NCBI GenBank assembly: GCA_015065425.1
Contig: SVQH01000001.1
Span: forward strand, 102,572 to 166,571
Source: Oscillospiraceae bacterium
GTDB lineage: Bacteria; Bacillota; Clostridia; Oscillospirales; Acutalibacteraceae
Direction: 5' to 3'
Length of the DNA: 64,000 nt
Shown here: piece after piece, positions 26,384 through 34,217 of the stretch
Numbering within the stretch: the stretch's first letter is position 1
Layout: each line of letters begins with the position of its first letter
Position numbers and translations under genes: made by a program
Notes under the pieces: generated by a model
Database searches by the model: none
Seen by the model: the letters and a program-made list of their open reading frames with translations, nothing else
What the model was told of the DNA's origin: nothing

Positions 26384-26965
26384 TTATCTTTTTTCTGTAA
26401 GCAATGGTTGCATCTGAATGTTTTCAAGTGCTTTATACATTGCCTGACTTGTTTTTGTAAAATCAGCAACTACAGAAGCAGGTTTATTTATATGGTCATC
26501 TTGTCTCAGAGGTACAAAGAATACGTTCTTATAATTCATAAGATGACCGATATTTTTAGCAGCTCCTGCAAGTGCATCATTAGAAGAAACTGCTATAAGG
26601 ACAGGACGGGAGTTTCTGAGATGCGACTTAGCAGCAAGAGTGACAGGCGTATCAGCTATACCGTTGGCAAGTTTTGCCAATGTATTACCCGTACAAGGTT
26701 CAATAATAAGAATATCCAACAGTTTCTTAGGGCCGATAGGTTCTGCTTCATTAATTGTAGCGATAATCTTATTATTGCTTATATCTTCAATTCTGCTTCT
26801 GAACTCCTGTGCCTTACCAAATCTTGTGTCAGTTGAAAACGCATTGAAGCTCATTATCGGAATTATATTATGTCCCTCGTCTGCAAGATTTTTCATTTCA
26901 GGCAATACTTCCGAAAAAGTACAGAATGAACCGCACAAAGCAAAACCTATGTTAATTTTTTTCAT
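26384..26965 (-). CDS. dpaB: Dipicolinate synthase subunit B
   Basis: A 193-aa flavoprotein-like (UbiX/Dfp fold) protein, the SpoVFB partner of DpaA. It begins KKINIGFALCGSFCTF and contains EPCTGNTLAKLANGIAD and SSNDALAGAAKNI. It makes dipicolinic acid for the spore core with DpaA. The start at 26965 is selected by AAAGGAGG 8 nt upstream; a further ATG at 26995 lies within dpaA without a site. It overlaps dpaA by 14 nt. Confidence 0.93.
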   Translation of the reverse strand: MKKINIGFALCGSFCTFSEVLPEMKNLADEGHNIIPIMSFNAFSTDTRFGKAQEFRSRIEDISNNKIIATINEAEPIGPKKLLDILIIEPCTGNTLAKLANGIADTPVTLAAKSHLRNSRPVLIAVSSNDALAGAAKNIGHLMNYKNVFFVPLRQDDHINKPASVVADFTKTSQAMYKALENIQMQPLLTEKR

Positions 26966-27833
26966 AAGTACAACCTCCTTTGATAATTTCATCAATGGTC
27001 TGTGCTATTATAATACCTGCTGTTTTCGGTCTTTTTTTGCCGGGCAGAGAAAAGGCTTTTATCACATTTTTATTGAGCCTGTCACAAGCATCAAAAACAA
27101 ACCCGTAAGGGGCAGATGCACACTCAATAAGTACACATTCTGCACTGATTTTTTTAATTGTATCATTTCCTATCACAGGATACGGTACAGTATTAACTAT
27201 GCAATCATAAATTGAAGCTTTATCATGCAATTCATTGATATCAAAAACTTTATGTCCTCTCAGTTCTGCCTTAGTTCGTTGTAAAGAATCTCTTGCAAAA
27301 ACTGTTACATCGGCACCAAGGTCTTTAAGCATTGAACATAAAAAAGTACTTATTCTGCCGTAACCTGTCACAGCAGCTCTCATTCCGCTTACTGAAACCT
27401 TAATTTTTTCAAGAATTATCCCAAGAACACTTTCAGCTGTAAGAAATGCATTTTTATATATAAGTTTTTCAATCAGATAATAATCACATACTAATTTTGC
27501 TCTTGCCTCAAGAAGCTTTACTAATGATTTGTTTCCCATTCCCAGAAAAACAGTATTTTTCTCTGTCGTCAATTCCGCAATATCTTTAATTTCAATATTC
27601 AAGGAAGACAGGGGAGAGTTGAGTGTTTTGCTATTTTTTGATACAGGCAAAGGCAATATAATAAAATCTGATTCAAAAGCATTTTTCAGATTTTCTGATA
27701 TATATATCTGACCACCGATTTTACCATGTTCACATGCGTAAATCCCGACCTTATAACCTAAGAAGCTCAGATGCTCTGCAGCATAAATCTGTCTGGAATC
27801 TCCGCCTATTACAGATACGGTTTTATTAATCAT
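26952..27833 (-). CDS. dpaA: Dipicolinate synthase subunit A
   Basis: A 293-aa Rossmann-fold protein (SpoVFA) that, with DpaB, oxidises the lysine-pathway intermediate to dipicolinate in the mother cell. It shows VSVIGGDSRQIYAAEHL, AVTGYGRISTFLCSMLKDLGA (NAD-binding) and ECASAPYGFDFDA-like IECASAPYGF. The start is the ATG at 27833, 7 nt after GGAGG; a TTG immediately before is less likely. The pair is transcribed away from ileS. It is direct evidence for endospore formation. Confidence 0.93.
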   Translation of the reverse strand: MINKTVSVIGGDSRQIYAAEHLSFLGYKVGIYACEHGKIGGQIYISENLKNAFESDFIILPLPVSKNSKTLNSPLSSLNIEIKDIAELTTEKNTVFLGMGNKSLVKLLEARAKLVCDYYLIEKLIYKNAFLTAESVLGIILEKIKVSVSGMRAAVTGYGRISTFLCSMLKDLGADVTVFARDSLQRTKAELRGHKVFDINELHDKASIYDCIVNTVPYPVIGNDTIKKISAECVLIECASAPYGFVFDACDRLNKNVIKAFSLPGKKRPKTAGIIIAQTIDEIIKGGCTYEKN

Positions 27834-27897
27834 CAAAATTCCTCCTCAGTTTATACTATGTTTTTTTTTCGTATAGGTGCCGTAAGTCAAAAAATAC

Positions 27898-27926
27898 TTG
27901 ACAAACCTTATTATTTATTTTAATAT
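27898..27926 (+). promoter_or_regulatory. Promoter of the ileS T-box leader
   Basis: Consensus TTGACA (27898-27903), 17-bp spacer, TAATAT (27921-27926). An alternative TA-rich -10 lies a few bases downstream. Confidence 0.6.
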
Positions 27927-27939
27927 ATATTATATTGAA

Positions 27940-28165
27940 AGACTATGAAAAAGAGAGTACGCATATATCGAAGATCAAAGAGAGCAGGGAACAGGTGAGA
28001 GCCTTGTATCGACAGAATATGCCGAAGATCACTTTGGAGTTGTCGGTTTGAAATATAGTAGGACTGAACGGAAGTCTCCGTTATAAGACAGCATATTAAC
28101 GTATGTAAATAGGTGGTATAAACGAAGATCCTTTGTCCTGTTATGCGGCAAAGGATTATTTTTTC
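27940..28165 (+). promoter_or_regulatory. T-box riboswitch controlling ileS
   Basis: Leader with the T-box element AGGTGGTATAAACG (from 28111). Its UGGU (28114-28117) matches the ACCA-type acceptor end of tRNA-Ile (discriminator A). Stem I has a loop-E like AGTA near 27956 facing CCGAAGATC. ATC (28028-28030) is the likely specifier, an Ile codon, consistent with the downstream gene. The terminator is ATCCTTTG (28128-28135) with CAAAGGAT (28149-28156) and TATTTTTT. Uncharged tRNA-Ile should favour read-through. Confidence 0.9.
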
Positions 28166-28178
28166 AGGAGGTATATCC

Positions 28179-31100
28179 ATGTACGAAAAGGTTTCAGCAA
28201 ATCTTAATTTCGTAGAAAGAGAAAAAAAAGTTGAACAGTTCTGGAAAGATAATGATATTTTCAGAAAAAGTATGGCTTCCCGTGCAAAAGGTGAGTCCTA
28301 TGTCTTTTATGACGGACCACCCACAGCAAACGGCAAACCTCATATAGGTCATGTTCTTACCCGTGTTATCAAAGACATGATTCCCCGTTACCGCACAATG
28401 AAGGGCTGCATGGTTCCGAGAAAAGCAGGTTGGGATACTCACGGACTTCCTGTTGAAATCGAAGTTGAAAAGCTTCTCGGTCTTGACGGAAAAGAACAAA
28501 TTGAAGAATACGGTCTTGCTCCTTTCATAGATAAGTGTAAGGAAAGTGTATGGAAATATAAGGGTATGTGGGAAGATTTCTCAAGCACTGTCGGCTTCTG
28601 GGCTGATATGGATGACCCTTATGTAACTTATGATAATAATTTTATAGAATCCGAATGGTGGGCTCTTAAGACTATATGGGAAAAAGACCTGCTCTATAAA
28701 GGCTTTAAGATAGTTCCTTATTGCCCCAGATGCGGAACTCCTCTTTCTTCTCATGAAGTCGCACAGGGCTACAAATGTGTAAAAGAACGCTCTGCAGTTG
28801 TCCGTTTCAAAGTAAAAGGCGAAGATGCATATTTCCTTGCATGGACAACAACACCCTGGACACTTCCTTCAAATGTCGGTCTTTGCGTAAATCCCGACAA
28901 TGAATATTGTAAAGTTAAAGCTTGCGACGGCTATACTTACTATATGGCAACAGCTCTTCTTGATAAAGTTCTCGGTTCACTTAAAAGAGAAGAAGGGGAG
29001 AGTGCCTACGAGATACTTGAAACATTCCCCGGCACAGCACTTGAAAGAAAAGAATATGAACCTCTTTTCGAGTGTACGGGAAAAGCTGTAGAAAAGCAGA
29101 AAATCAAGGGACATTATGTTACTTGTGATAATTATGTTACCCTTACAGACGGTACGGGAATTGTTCACATTGCTCCCGCTTTCGGTGAAGACGACGCTAA
29201 TGTCGGAAGAAGATATGGTCTTCCTTTTGTCCAGTTTGTTGACTCAAAAGGTGAAATGACAGAAGAGACTCCTTATGCAGGACTTTTTGTTAAGGATGCA
29301 GACAAGCCCATACTTGTTGACCTTGAAAAGAACGGTTCTCTCTTTGATGCTCCTAAATTTGAACATGATTATCCTCATTGTTGGCGATGTGACACACCTC
29401 TCATTTACTATGCAAGGGAATCATGGTTCATCAAGATGACGGCAGTTAAGGAGGACCTTGTTAAAAACAATAATACCATAAACTGGATGCCTGAGAGCAT
29501 CGGCAAAGGCAGATTCGGCAACTTCATTGAAAATGTTCAGGACTGGGGACTTTCGAGAAACCGTTACTGGGGTACTCCTCTTAACATCTGGGAATGCGAA
29601 TGCGGTCACAGACACTGCATCGGAAGTATTGAAGAATTAAAATCCATGTCAGATAACTGTCCCGACGATATCGAACTTCACCGTCCCTACATTGACGCTG
29701 TTACACTTAAGTGTCCCGAATGCGGTAAGGAAATGAAGAGAGTTCCCGAGGTTATCGACTGCTGGTTTGACTCAGGCTCAATGCCTTTTGCACAGCATCA
29801 CTATCCTTTTGAGAATAAAGAGCTCTTTGAAAAACAGTTCCCGGCAGACTTTATTTCTGAAGCCGTTGACCAGACAAGAGGATGGTTCTATTCTCTTCTT
29901 GCAATATCAACACTTATTTTTGATAAAGCTCCTTATAAGAATGTTATCGTGCTCGGTCATGTTCAGGATGAAAACGGTCAGAAAATGTCAAAATCCAAGG
30001 GTAATGCTGTAGATCCCTTTGAAGCACTTGAAACTTATGGTGCAGATGCAATCCGTTGGTACTTCTATACCAATTCTGCCCCCTGGCTTCCCAACAGATT
30101 TTACGGTAAAGCTGTTCAGGAAGGTCAGAGAAAGTTCATGGGAACCCTTTGGAATACCTATGCTTTCTTTATTCTCTATGCAAACATAGATAAATTCGAT
30201 GCAACAAAATATACACTTGATTACGATAAACTCAGTGTTATGGATAAATGGCTTCTTTCACGTCTTAACTCCACAGTGAAGGAAGTTGATGAGCATCTTG
30301 CAAATTACCGTATTCCCGAATCAGCAAAGGCTCTTGAAAACTTTGTTGATGAGCTTTCAAACTGGTACGTAAGAAGAGGCAGAGAGCGTTATTGGGTTCA
30401 GGGATTACCTGAAGATAAAATAAATGCTTACATGACTCTTTATACAGCTCTTGTTACAATAGCAAAGGCATCTGCTCCTCTTATTCCTTTCATGGCTGAA
30501 GACATTTACAGAAATCTTGTTTGCTCACTTGATAAGACAGCACCTGAAAGTGTTCACCTTTGTGATTATCCCGAAGTTAACGAGAAATTCATTGATGATG
30601 AACTTGAAAATAACATGAAGCTTGTTCTCAACATTGTCGTACTCGGCAGAGCAGCAAGAAACGGTGCGAACATTAAAAATCGTCAGCCTCTCGGTTCAAT
30701 TACCGTTGTTTCAGATAACAAGCTTGATGAAATGTACTCTGCAATTATCCGTGATGAACTCAATGTCAAATCAGTTAATTTTGCTGATAATGCAGACGGT
30801 CTTGTTTCTTATATCTTTAAGCCTCAGCTTAAAACTCTCGGTCCCAAGTACGGCAAACAGCTCGGTGAAATCAGAACACTTCTTGAAAATCTTGATGGCT
30901 CTGCTGCAAAAAAAGAGCTTGACACTGAAGGACATATCACTCTTTCCATTTCAATCGGTGATATAGAACTTACTGCTGACGATCTTCTTATTTCTGCACA
31001 GCAGATTGATGACTCTTATTCACTTTCCGATAACGGTGTCACAGTTTCTCTTGACACAAAACTTACAGATGAACTCATTTCTGAGGGATTTGTAAGAGAG

Positions 31101-31334
31101 CTTATCTCAAAAATTCAGACTATGCGAAAAGACTCTGATTTCAATGTTACCGATCACATTAAAGTAGGTATCACAGCAGGAGAAAAGCTTGAAAAGATTA
31201 TTTCCGAAAATTCTTGTGTTATAGCCAATGATGTTCTTGCTGACCATGTCGGCATTAAAGAAAACTTTGAAATCACAAAAGAATGGGATATCAACGGAGA
31301 AAAAGCCATTATTAGTGTTGAAGTAGTTAAATAA
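28179..31334 (+). CDS. ileS: Isoleucyl-tRNA synthetase, eukaryotic-like (type 2)
   Basis: A 1051-aa class I synthetase. The HIGH motif is in GPPTANGKPHIGHVL (about 53-56) and KMSKS at about 602; between them lies the editing domain. The N-terminal FVEREKKVEQFWKDNDIF and the AGWDTHGLPVE region resemble the longer, eukaryotic-like IleRS2 form rather than IleRS1. Type 2 enzymes are known to bind mupirocin poorly. The start at 28179 follows AGGAGG; an upstream in-frame ATG at 28143 is inside the T-box terminator. A C-terminal anticodon-binding and RNA-binding region completes the protein. Confidence 0.95.
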   Translation: MYEKVSANLNFVEREKKVEQFWKDNDIFRKSMASRAKGESYVFYDGPPTANGKPHIGHVLTRVIKDMIPRYRTMKGCMVPRKAGWDTHGLPVEIEVEKLLGLDGKEQIEEYGLAPFIDKCKESVWKYKGMWEDFSSTVGFWADMDDPYVTYDNNFIESEWWALKTIWEKDLLYKGFKIVPYCPRCGTPLSSHEVAQGYKCVKERSAVVRFKVKGEDAYFLAWTTTPWTLPSNVGLCVNPDNEYCKVKACDGYTYYMATALLDKVLGSLKREEGESAYEILETFPGTALERKEYEPLFECTGKAVEKQKIKGHYVTCDNYVTLTDGTGIVHIAPAFGEDDANVGRRYGLPFVQFVDSKGEMTEETPYAGLFVKDADKPILVDLEKNGSLFDAPKFEHDYPHCWRCDTPLIYYARESWFIKMTAVKEDLVKNNNTINWMPESIGKGRFGNFIENVQDWGLSRNRYWGTPLNIWECECGHRHCIGSIEELKSMSDNCPDDIELHRPYIDAVTLKCPECGKEMKRVPEVIDCWFDSGSMPFAQHHYPFENKELFEKQFPADFISEAVDQTRGWFYSLLAISTLIFDKAPYKNVIVLGHVQDENGQKMSKSKGNAVDPFEALETYGADAIRWYFYTNSAPWLPNRFYGKAVQEGQRKFMGTLWNTYAFFILYANIDKFDATKYTLDYDKLSVMDKWLLSRLNSTVKEVDEHLANYRIPESAKALENFVDELSNWYVRRGRERYWVQGLPEDKINAYMTLYTALVTIAKASAPLIPFMAEDIYRNLVCSLDKTAPESVHLCDYPEVNEKFIDDELENNMKLVLNIVVLGRAARNGANIKNRQPLGSITVVSDNKLDEMYSAIIRDELNVKSVNFADNADGLVSYIFKPQLKTLGPKYGKQLGEIRTLLENLDGSAAKKELDTEGHITLSISIGDIELTADDLLISAQQIDDSYSLSDNGVTVSLDTKLTDELISEGFVRELISKIQTMRKDSDFNVTDHIKVGITAGEKLEKIISENSCVIANDVLADHVGIKENFEITKEWDINGEKAIISVEVVK

Positions 31335-31338
31335 TTCA

Positions 31339-31373
31339 TTTACGGGACTGTTACAAAATATCAGTCCCGTAAA
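31339..31373 (+). other. Intergenic hairpin between ileS and the MIF-like gene
   Basis: A 12-bp perfect stem (31339-31350 with 31362-31373), 11-nt loop, but followed by CATTAAAGG with no T run. It may be a weak terminator, a processing site or an mRNA-stabilising element. Confidence 0.5.
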
Positions 31374-31393
31374 CATTAAAGGAGAAATTTATT

Positions 31394-31738
31394 ATGCCAT
31401 ATATTAATGTTAAGCTTACAAAAAAAATCGGTGCCGCTCAGGAAGATCACCTTAAGGAAGAACTCGGAACTGCAATTTGTCTTTTCCCGGGCAAAAGTGA
31501 AGACTGGTTAATGTGCAACATAGAAAGTGAACAGAAAATCTGGTTCAGAGGTGATAATTCAAAGGACGCAGCCTTTATAGAGGTAAAACTCTTAGGGGAT
31601 GTTGATAAGAAAAGTGCCACTGATTTCACAACAGAGCTCTGCAATTACATGAATATACATCTTGGCATTTCGCCTTCAAGAACATATATAAGATTTGAAG
31701 GCGGAGAACACTGGGGCTGGAACGGCTCTAATTTCTGA
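31394..31738 (+). CDS. MIF/tautomerase-superfamily protein
   Basis: A 114-aa protein starting MPYINVKLTKKI, so that Pro-1 is exposed after Met removal, the catalytic base of tautomerases of the macrophage migration inhibitory factor group. The pattern CLFPGKSEDWLM and the C-terminal WGWNGSNF fit the MIF-related branch. The cellular substrate in bacteria is unknown. It has an AAAGGAGA ribosome binding site and may be co-transcribed with ileS or start from an unseen promoter. Confidence 0.82.
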   Translation: MPYINVKLTKKIGAAQEDHLKEELGTAICLFPGKSEDWLMCNIESEQKIWFRGDNSKDAAFIEVKLLGDVDKKSATDFTTELCNYMNIHLGISPSRTYIRFEGGEHWGWNGSNF

Positions 31739-31743
31739 TATAA

Positions 31744-31792
31744 AAAAAGCATTCTGTACTGAAAAATGATATAGTGTACAGAATGCTTTTTA
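31744..31792. terminator. Bidirectional terminator between the MIF-like gene and mgtE
   Basis: A 16-bp perfect stem (31744-31759 with 31776-31791) with T runs on both strands, located between convergent genes. Confidence 0.9.
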
Positions 31793-33172
31793 TTATATTT
31801 TAAGTATTACGGTTGCGAAATAGAAATATACAAGAAGAGAAACAGTGTCAATAAGAGTTGTAATAAGCGGACTTGCCATTACAGCAGGGTCCAGACCGAT
31901 TTTTTTAGCAAGTAAGGGGAGTGCACAGCCGATAATTTTTGCAGAAACAATGGTAGCAAACAAAGTAAGTCCGACCACAAGTGCAACAAAAACAGTAACT
32001 TCAGGGTTGTGCATCATCAGATTATCCACAATCATGACTTTCCCGACAGCGGCTATACCGAGAACAAGACCGCAAAGTATGGAAACTCTGCATTCTTTCC
32101 ATAAAACCTTGAAAAAATCTCTGAATTCCACCTGTCCCAATGAAATACCGCGTATTACCGTAACTGAAGCCTGACTTCCTGCATTACCGCCGGTTCCCAT
32201 TAACATGGGAATAAATGCGGTTAAAATCGGAAGTACGGCAAGTGCATTTTCAAACTTAGAAATAATCATACCTGTAAAAGTTGCGGAAATCATAAGAATC
32301 ATAAGCCATGGAATTCGGGAAGCCCATAATTTTATGACAGAAGTTTTCAGATACTCAGTATCACCCGGAACAATACCGGAAATTTTTGAGAAATCTTCTT
32401 CAGTCTCTTCCTGCATAACATCAATAGCATCGTCAACAGTGATGATGCCCACAAGCCGGCTTTCTTTGTCAACTACAGGAAGTGCAAGAAAATCATATTT
32501 TCCGAACATCAGGACTACCTGTTCCGTATCCTCGAGAGTATTTACATAAATAACATTTTCTTCCATTATTTCCGAAATACACTCATTAAGTTCAGATAAC
32601 AAAAGGTCCTTTGCTGTAACAATACCGATAAGATGATTCTTATCATCGGTGACATAGCAGGTATATATTGTCTCCTTGTTTACACCGACACTTCTGATAA
32701 GGTCGAGTGATTCCTTGACAGTAAAATGTTTTTTAAGTCTTACAAACTCAGTCGTCATAAGACTTCCTGCACTGTCTTCGGGATATTTAAGCAGCTCATT
32801 CACTGCTTTTCTCATATCAGGGGAGACGATTTTAAGAATTCTTTTAACTACATTTGCAGGCATTTCTTCAATTATGTCTGCAGTATCATCGTAATAAAGC
32901 TCATCAAACACATCTTTCAGCTGACTGTCACTGAAAGCATTTATCAGATACTCCTGCTTATCCGTATCCATTTCAACAAAAACCTCTGCCGCAAGCTCTT
33001 TAGGGAGAAGTCTGTATACAAGAATGGATTGCTGGTCATTAAGTTCATCAAAAATATCGTTGATGTCTGCAGGATTTTCTTCTTCAAGAAGAGTTTTAAG
33101 CTCTGCAAATCTTTTATTATCAATAAGTTCAAGTGCTTTTTCAATTAAAGTATAATCAATAATCTCTTCCAT
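31793..33172 (-). CDS. mgtE: Magnesium transporter MgtE
   Basis: A 459-aa Mg2+ channel/transporter. It has an N-terminal MgtE_N superhelical domain (LEEENPADINDIFDEL, RLLPKELAAEVF), a CBS pair with the linking EDSAGSLMTTEFVRL, and five C-terminal membrane helices with the family signature PMLMGTGGNAGSQASVTVIR. The CBS/N domains close the pore when Mg2+ is high. The start at 33172 follows AGGAGG. The leader contains an M-box riboswitch, so expression should fall when Mg2+ is plentiful. Confidence 0.95.
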   Translation of the reverse strand: MEEIIDYTLIEKALELIDNKRFAELKTLLEEENPADINDIFDELNDQQSILVYRLLPKELAAEVFVEMDTDKQEYLINAFSDSQLKDVFDELYYDDTADIIEEMPANVVKRILKIVSPDMRKAVNELLKYPEDSAGSLMTTEFVRLKKHFTVKESLDLIRSVGVNKETIYTCYVTDDKNHLIGIVTAKDLLLSELNECISEIMEENVIYVNTLEDTEQVVLMFGKYDFLALPVVDKESRLVGIITVDDAIDVMQEETEEDFSKISGIVPGDTEYLKTSVIKLWASRIPWLMILMISATFTGMIISKFENALAVLPILTAFIPMLMGTGGNAGSQASVTVIRGISLGQVEFRDFFKVLWKECRVSILCGLVLGIAAVGKVMIVDNLMMHNPEVTVFVALVVGLTLFATIVSAKIIGCALPLLAKKIGLDPAVMASPLITTLIDTVSLLVYFYFATVILKI

Positions 33173-33234
33173 GTGTAAACCTCCTAAAAATTAATTTACA
33201 GGAGTAACACAAAACCGAGTGGGGAAGACGGAAA

Positions 33235-33336
33235 TTAAATTCCGATGCAATCAGGTGAGTTTAATAGTATAAATTCATCATAATAACAGCACATTCTTCG
33301 ACCGCCCGAACCTGTGCTACTATCGCCTGTATCCAT
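33235..33336 (-). CDS. Small ORF (33 aa) in the mgtE leader
   Basis: ATG at 33336 preceded on the minus strand by AAAGGAAGTGAG with 4-7 nt spacing; stop TAA at 33237-33235. The product begins MDTGDSSTGSGGRRMCCYY and ends in PDCIGI. It lies between the M-box terminator and mgtE, so it is transcribed only when the riboswitch allows. It could be a leader peptide acting on mgtE translation, a small protein, or chance. I recognise no homologue. Gly/Ser-rich start, two adjacent Cys. Confidence 0.45.
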   Translation of the reverse strand: MDTGDSSTGSGGRRMCCYYDEFILLNSPDCIGI

Positions 33337-33361
33337 AAACTCACTTCCTTTTAATAGAATT

Positions 33362-33590
33362 AAAATATCCCGTTGACTTGAGACAGTCAACGGGATGAAA
33401 CCGTAGTTACTTACGATTAAGCTGACCGTCTGAGCTTTAGCTTTGCAGGGCGTGGTAAAAATACCTTGTAATTGCGTTGGACTATACCTTGCTTTCGATA
33501 TATCCTGTTTGACCGGCGCACGTTGTCTCCACCGTTTTGCGGCCGCAATCCATATCCCTGTAGTAGCCTCACCTATCGGAAATATTTACG
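33362..33590 (-). promoter_or_regulatory. M-box (Mg2+) riboswitch upstream of mgtE
   Basis: Minus-strand leader containing the conserved core TAGGTGAGGCTACTACAGGG (from 33576), followed by GCGGCCGC-type and GGTATAGTCC-like M-box segments. It ends in a terminator, a 12-bp stem (33385-33396 with 33367-33378) then ATTTTA. Mg2+ binding should favour termination. The assignment rests on core sequence, position before mgtE and the terminator. Confidence 0.85.
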
Positions 33591-33595
33591 TTATT

Positions 33596-33624
33596 ATTAT
33601 AGTACCAATGCAATCGACAGTCAA
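33596..33624 (-). promoter_or_regulatory. Promoter of the mgtE leader
   Basis: Minus strand: TTGACT (33624-33619), 17-bp spacer, TATAAT (33601-33596). Confidence 0.8.
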
Positions 33625-33679
33625 GACTAAATAAATATATTATGTCAAATGATTATTTAAAAAAATAATAAAAAAATGC

Positions 33680-33708
33680 TTGACTTTTTATCTAAATACT
33701 TATATAAT
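33680..33708 (+). promoter_or_regulatory. Promoter of the tRNA operon
   Basis: TTGACT (33680-33685), 17-bp spacer, TATAAT (33703-33708), 18 bp before tRNA-Met. Confidence 0.85.
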
Positions 33709-33726
33709 AATCAAGCAGTTTGAAAC

Positions 33727-33803
33727 GGGGCATTAGCTCAGTTGGTTAGAGCAACCGGCTCATAACCGGTCGGTCCGGGGTTCGAGTCCCTGATGCCCCA
33801 CCA
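33727..33803 (+). tRNA. tRNA-Met (CAT)
   Basis: 77 nt including the encoded CCA. The acceptor GGGGCAT (33727-33733) pairs with ATGCCCC (33793-33799); the anticodon CAT is at 33761-33763 in a CTCATAA loop; the T-arm GGTTCGAGTCC is present. It appears to be an elongator-type tRNA; an Ile2 (lysidine) tRNA also carries CAT and cannot be fully excluded. Confidence 0.93.
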
Positions 33804-33819
33804 TTATCAAATTGCACAT

Positions 33820-33895
33820 AGGGGTATAGCTCAGTTGGTAGAGCAGCGGTCTCCAAAACCGCGTGCCGAGGGTTCGAGCCCTTCTGCCCCTGCCA
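33820..33895 (+). tRNA. tRNA-Trp (CCA), integration target of the mobile element
   Basis: 76 nt with CCA encoded. The acceptor AGGGGTA (33820-33826) pairs with TGCCCCT (33885-33891), discriminator G; the anticodon CCA is at 33853-33855 between GCGGT and ACCGC. Its last 47 bp are repeated at 63924-63970, marking the insertion site of the IME; the gene itself is intact. Confidence 0.95.
33849..33895 (+). repeat. attL: 47-bp direct repeat in tRNA-Trp
   Basis: Identical over 47 bp to 63924-63970, with divergence immediately outside both ends (33848 G versus 63923 T; 33896 A versus 63971 G). It covers the anticodon arm to the CCA end of tRNA-Trp. Confidence 0.95.
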
Positions 33896-33898
33896 AAG

Positions 33899-33943
33899 AA
33901 AAGTCCGAAAAACCTTGATTTTACAAGGGTTTCGGGCTTTTTT
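33899..33943 (+). terminator. Terminator after tRNA-Trp contributed by the element
   Basis: A long stem (33900-33917 with 33924-33940 region, including inner ACCTTG/CAAGGGT) ending in TTTTTT. It replaces the original tRNA terminator, which now lies past attR at 63975. Confidence 0.8.
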
Positions 33944-34008
33944 CATACCTAAAATCAATTTTGCTAAAATCGCAATTTACCGTAAAATATCGTACATTTT
34001 CGAGCACT

Positions 34009-34031
34009 ATATGTCCCCCGATATGTCCCCC
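34009..34031 (+). repeat. Paired 11-bp repeats near attL (putative integrase arm sites)
   Basis: ATATGTCCCCC at 34009-34019 and 34021-34031, 12 bp apart start to start. The same pair, in the same orientation and spacing, occurs near attR at 63862-63884. The 322-bp stretch 33896-34217 holds otherwise only the terminator. Confidence 0.7.
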
Positions 34032-34217
34032 GTAAAAGACCGCGAGCCCTGTTGTGATAAGGGGGTTTGAGCTTTTTGTTAATTGAAAATATAGCGTTTT
34101 TTAGGGTATTTTTTACCGCGTGCCCTGATTTTGGTGTTTTGTCACTCATTATGTATAAAAATATATCGTAAAAAAACAGAGCAGAAAGGCCTTTAAAATC
34201 TTTCTGCTCTTAATCGT

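Noticed and set aside
28024-28030. Reading the T-box specifier as GAT (Asp) rather than ATC (Ile)
   Set aside because: ATC is in the expected part of the loop and agrees with the ileS gene and the UGGU bulge.
33964-34149. 61-codon minus-strand ORF next to attL
   Set aside because: No ribosome binding site seen, and it spans the putative arm repeats and low-complexity sequence.
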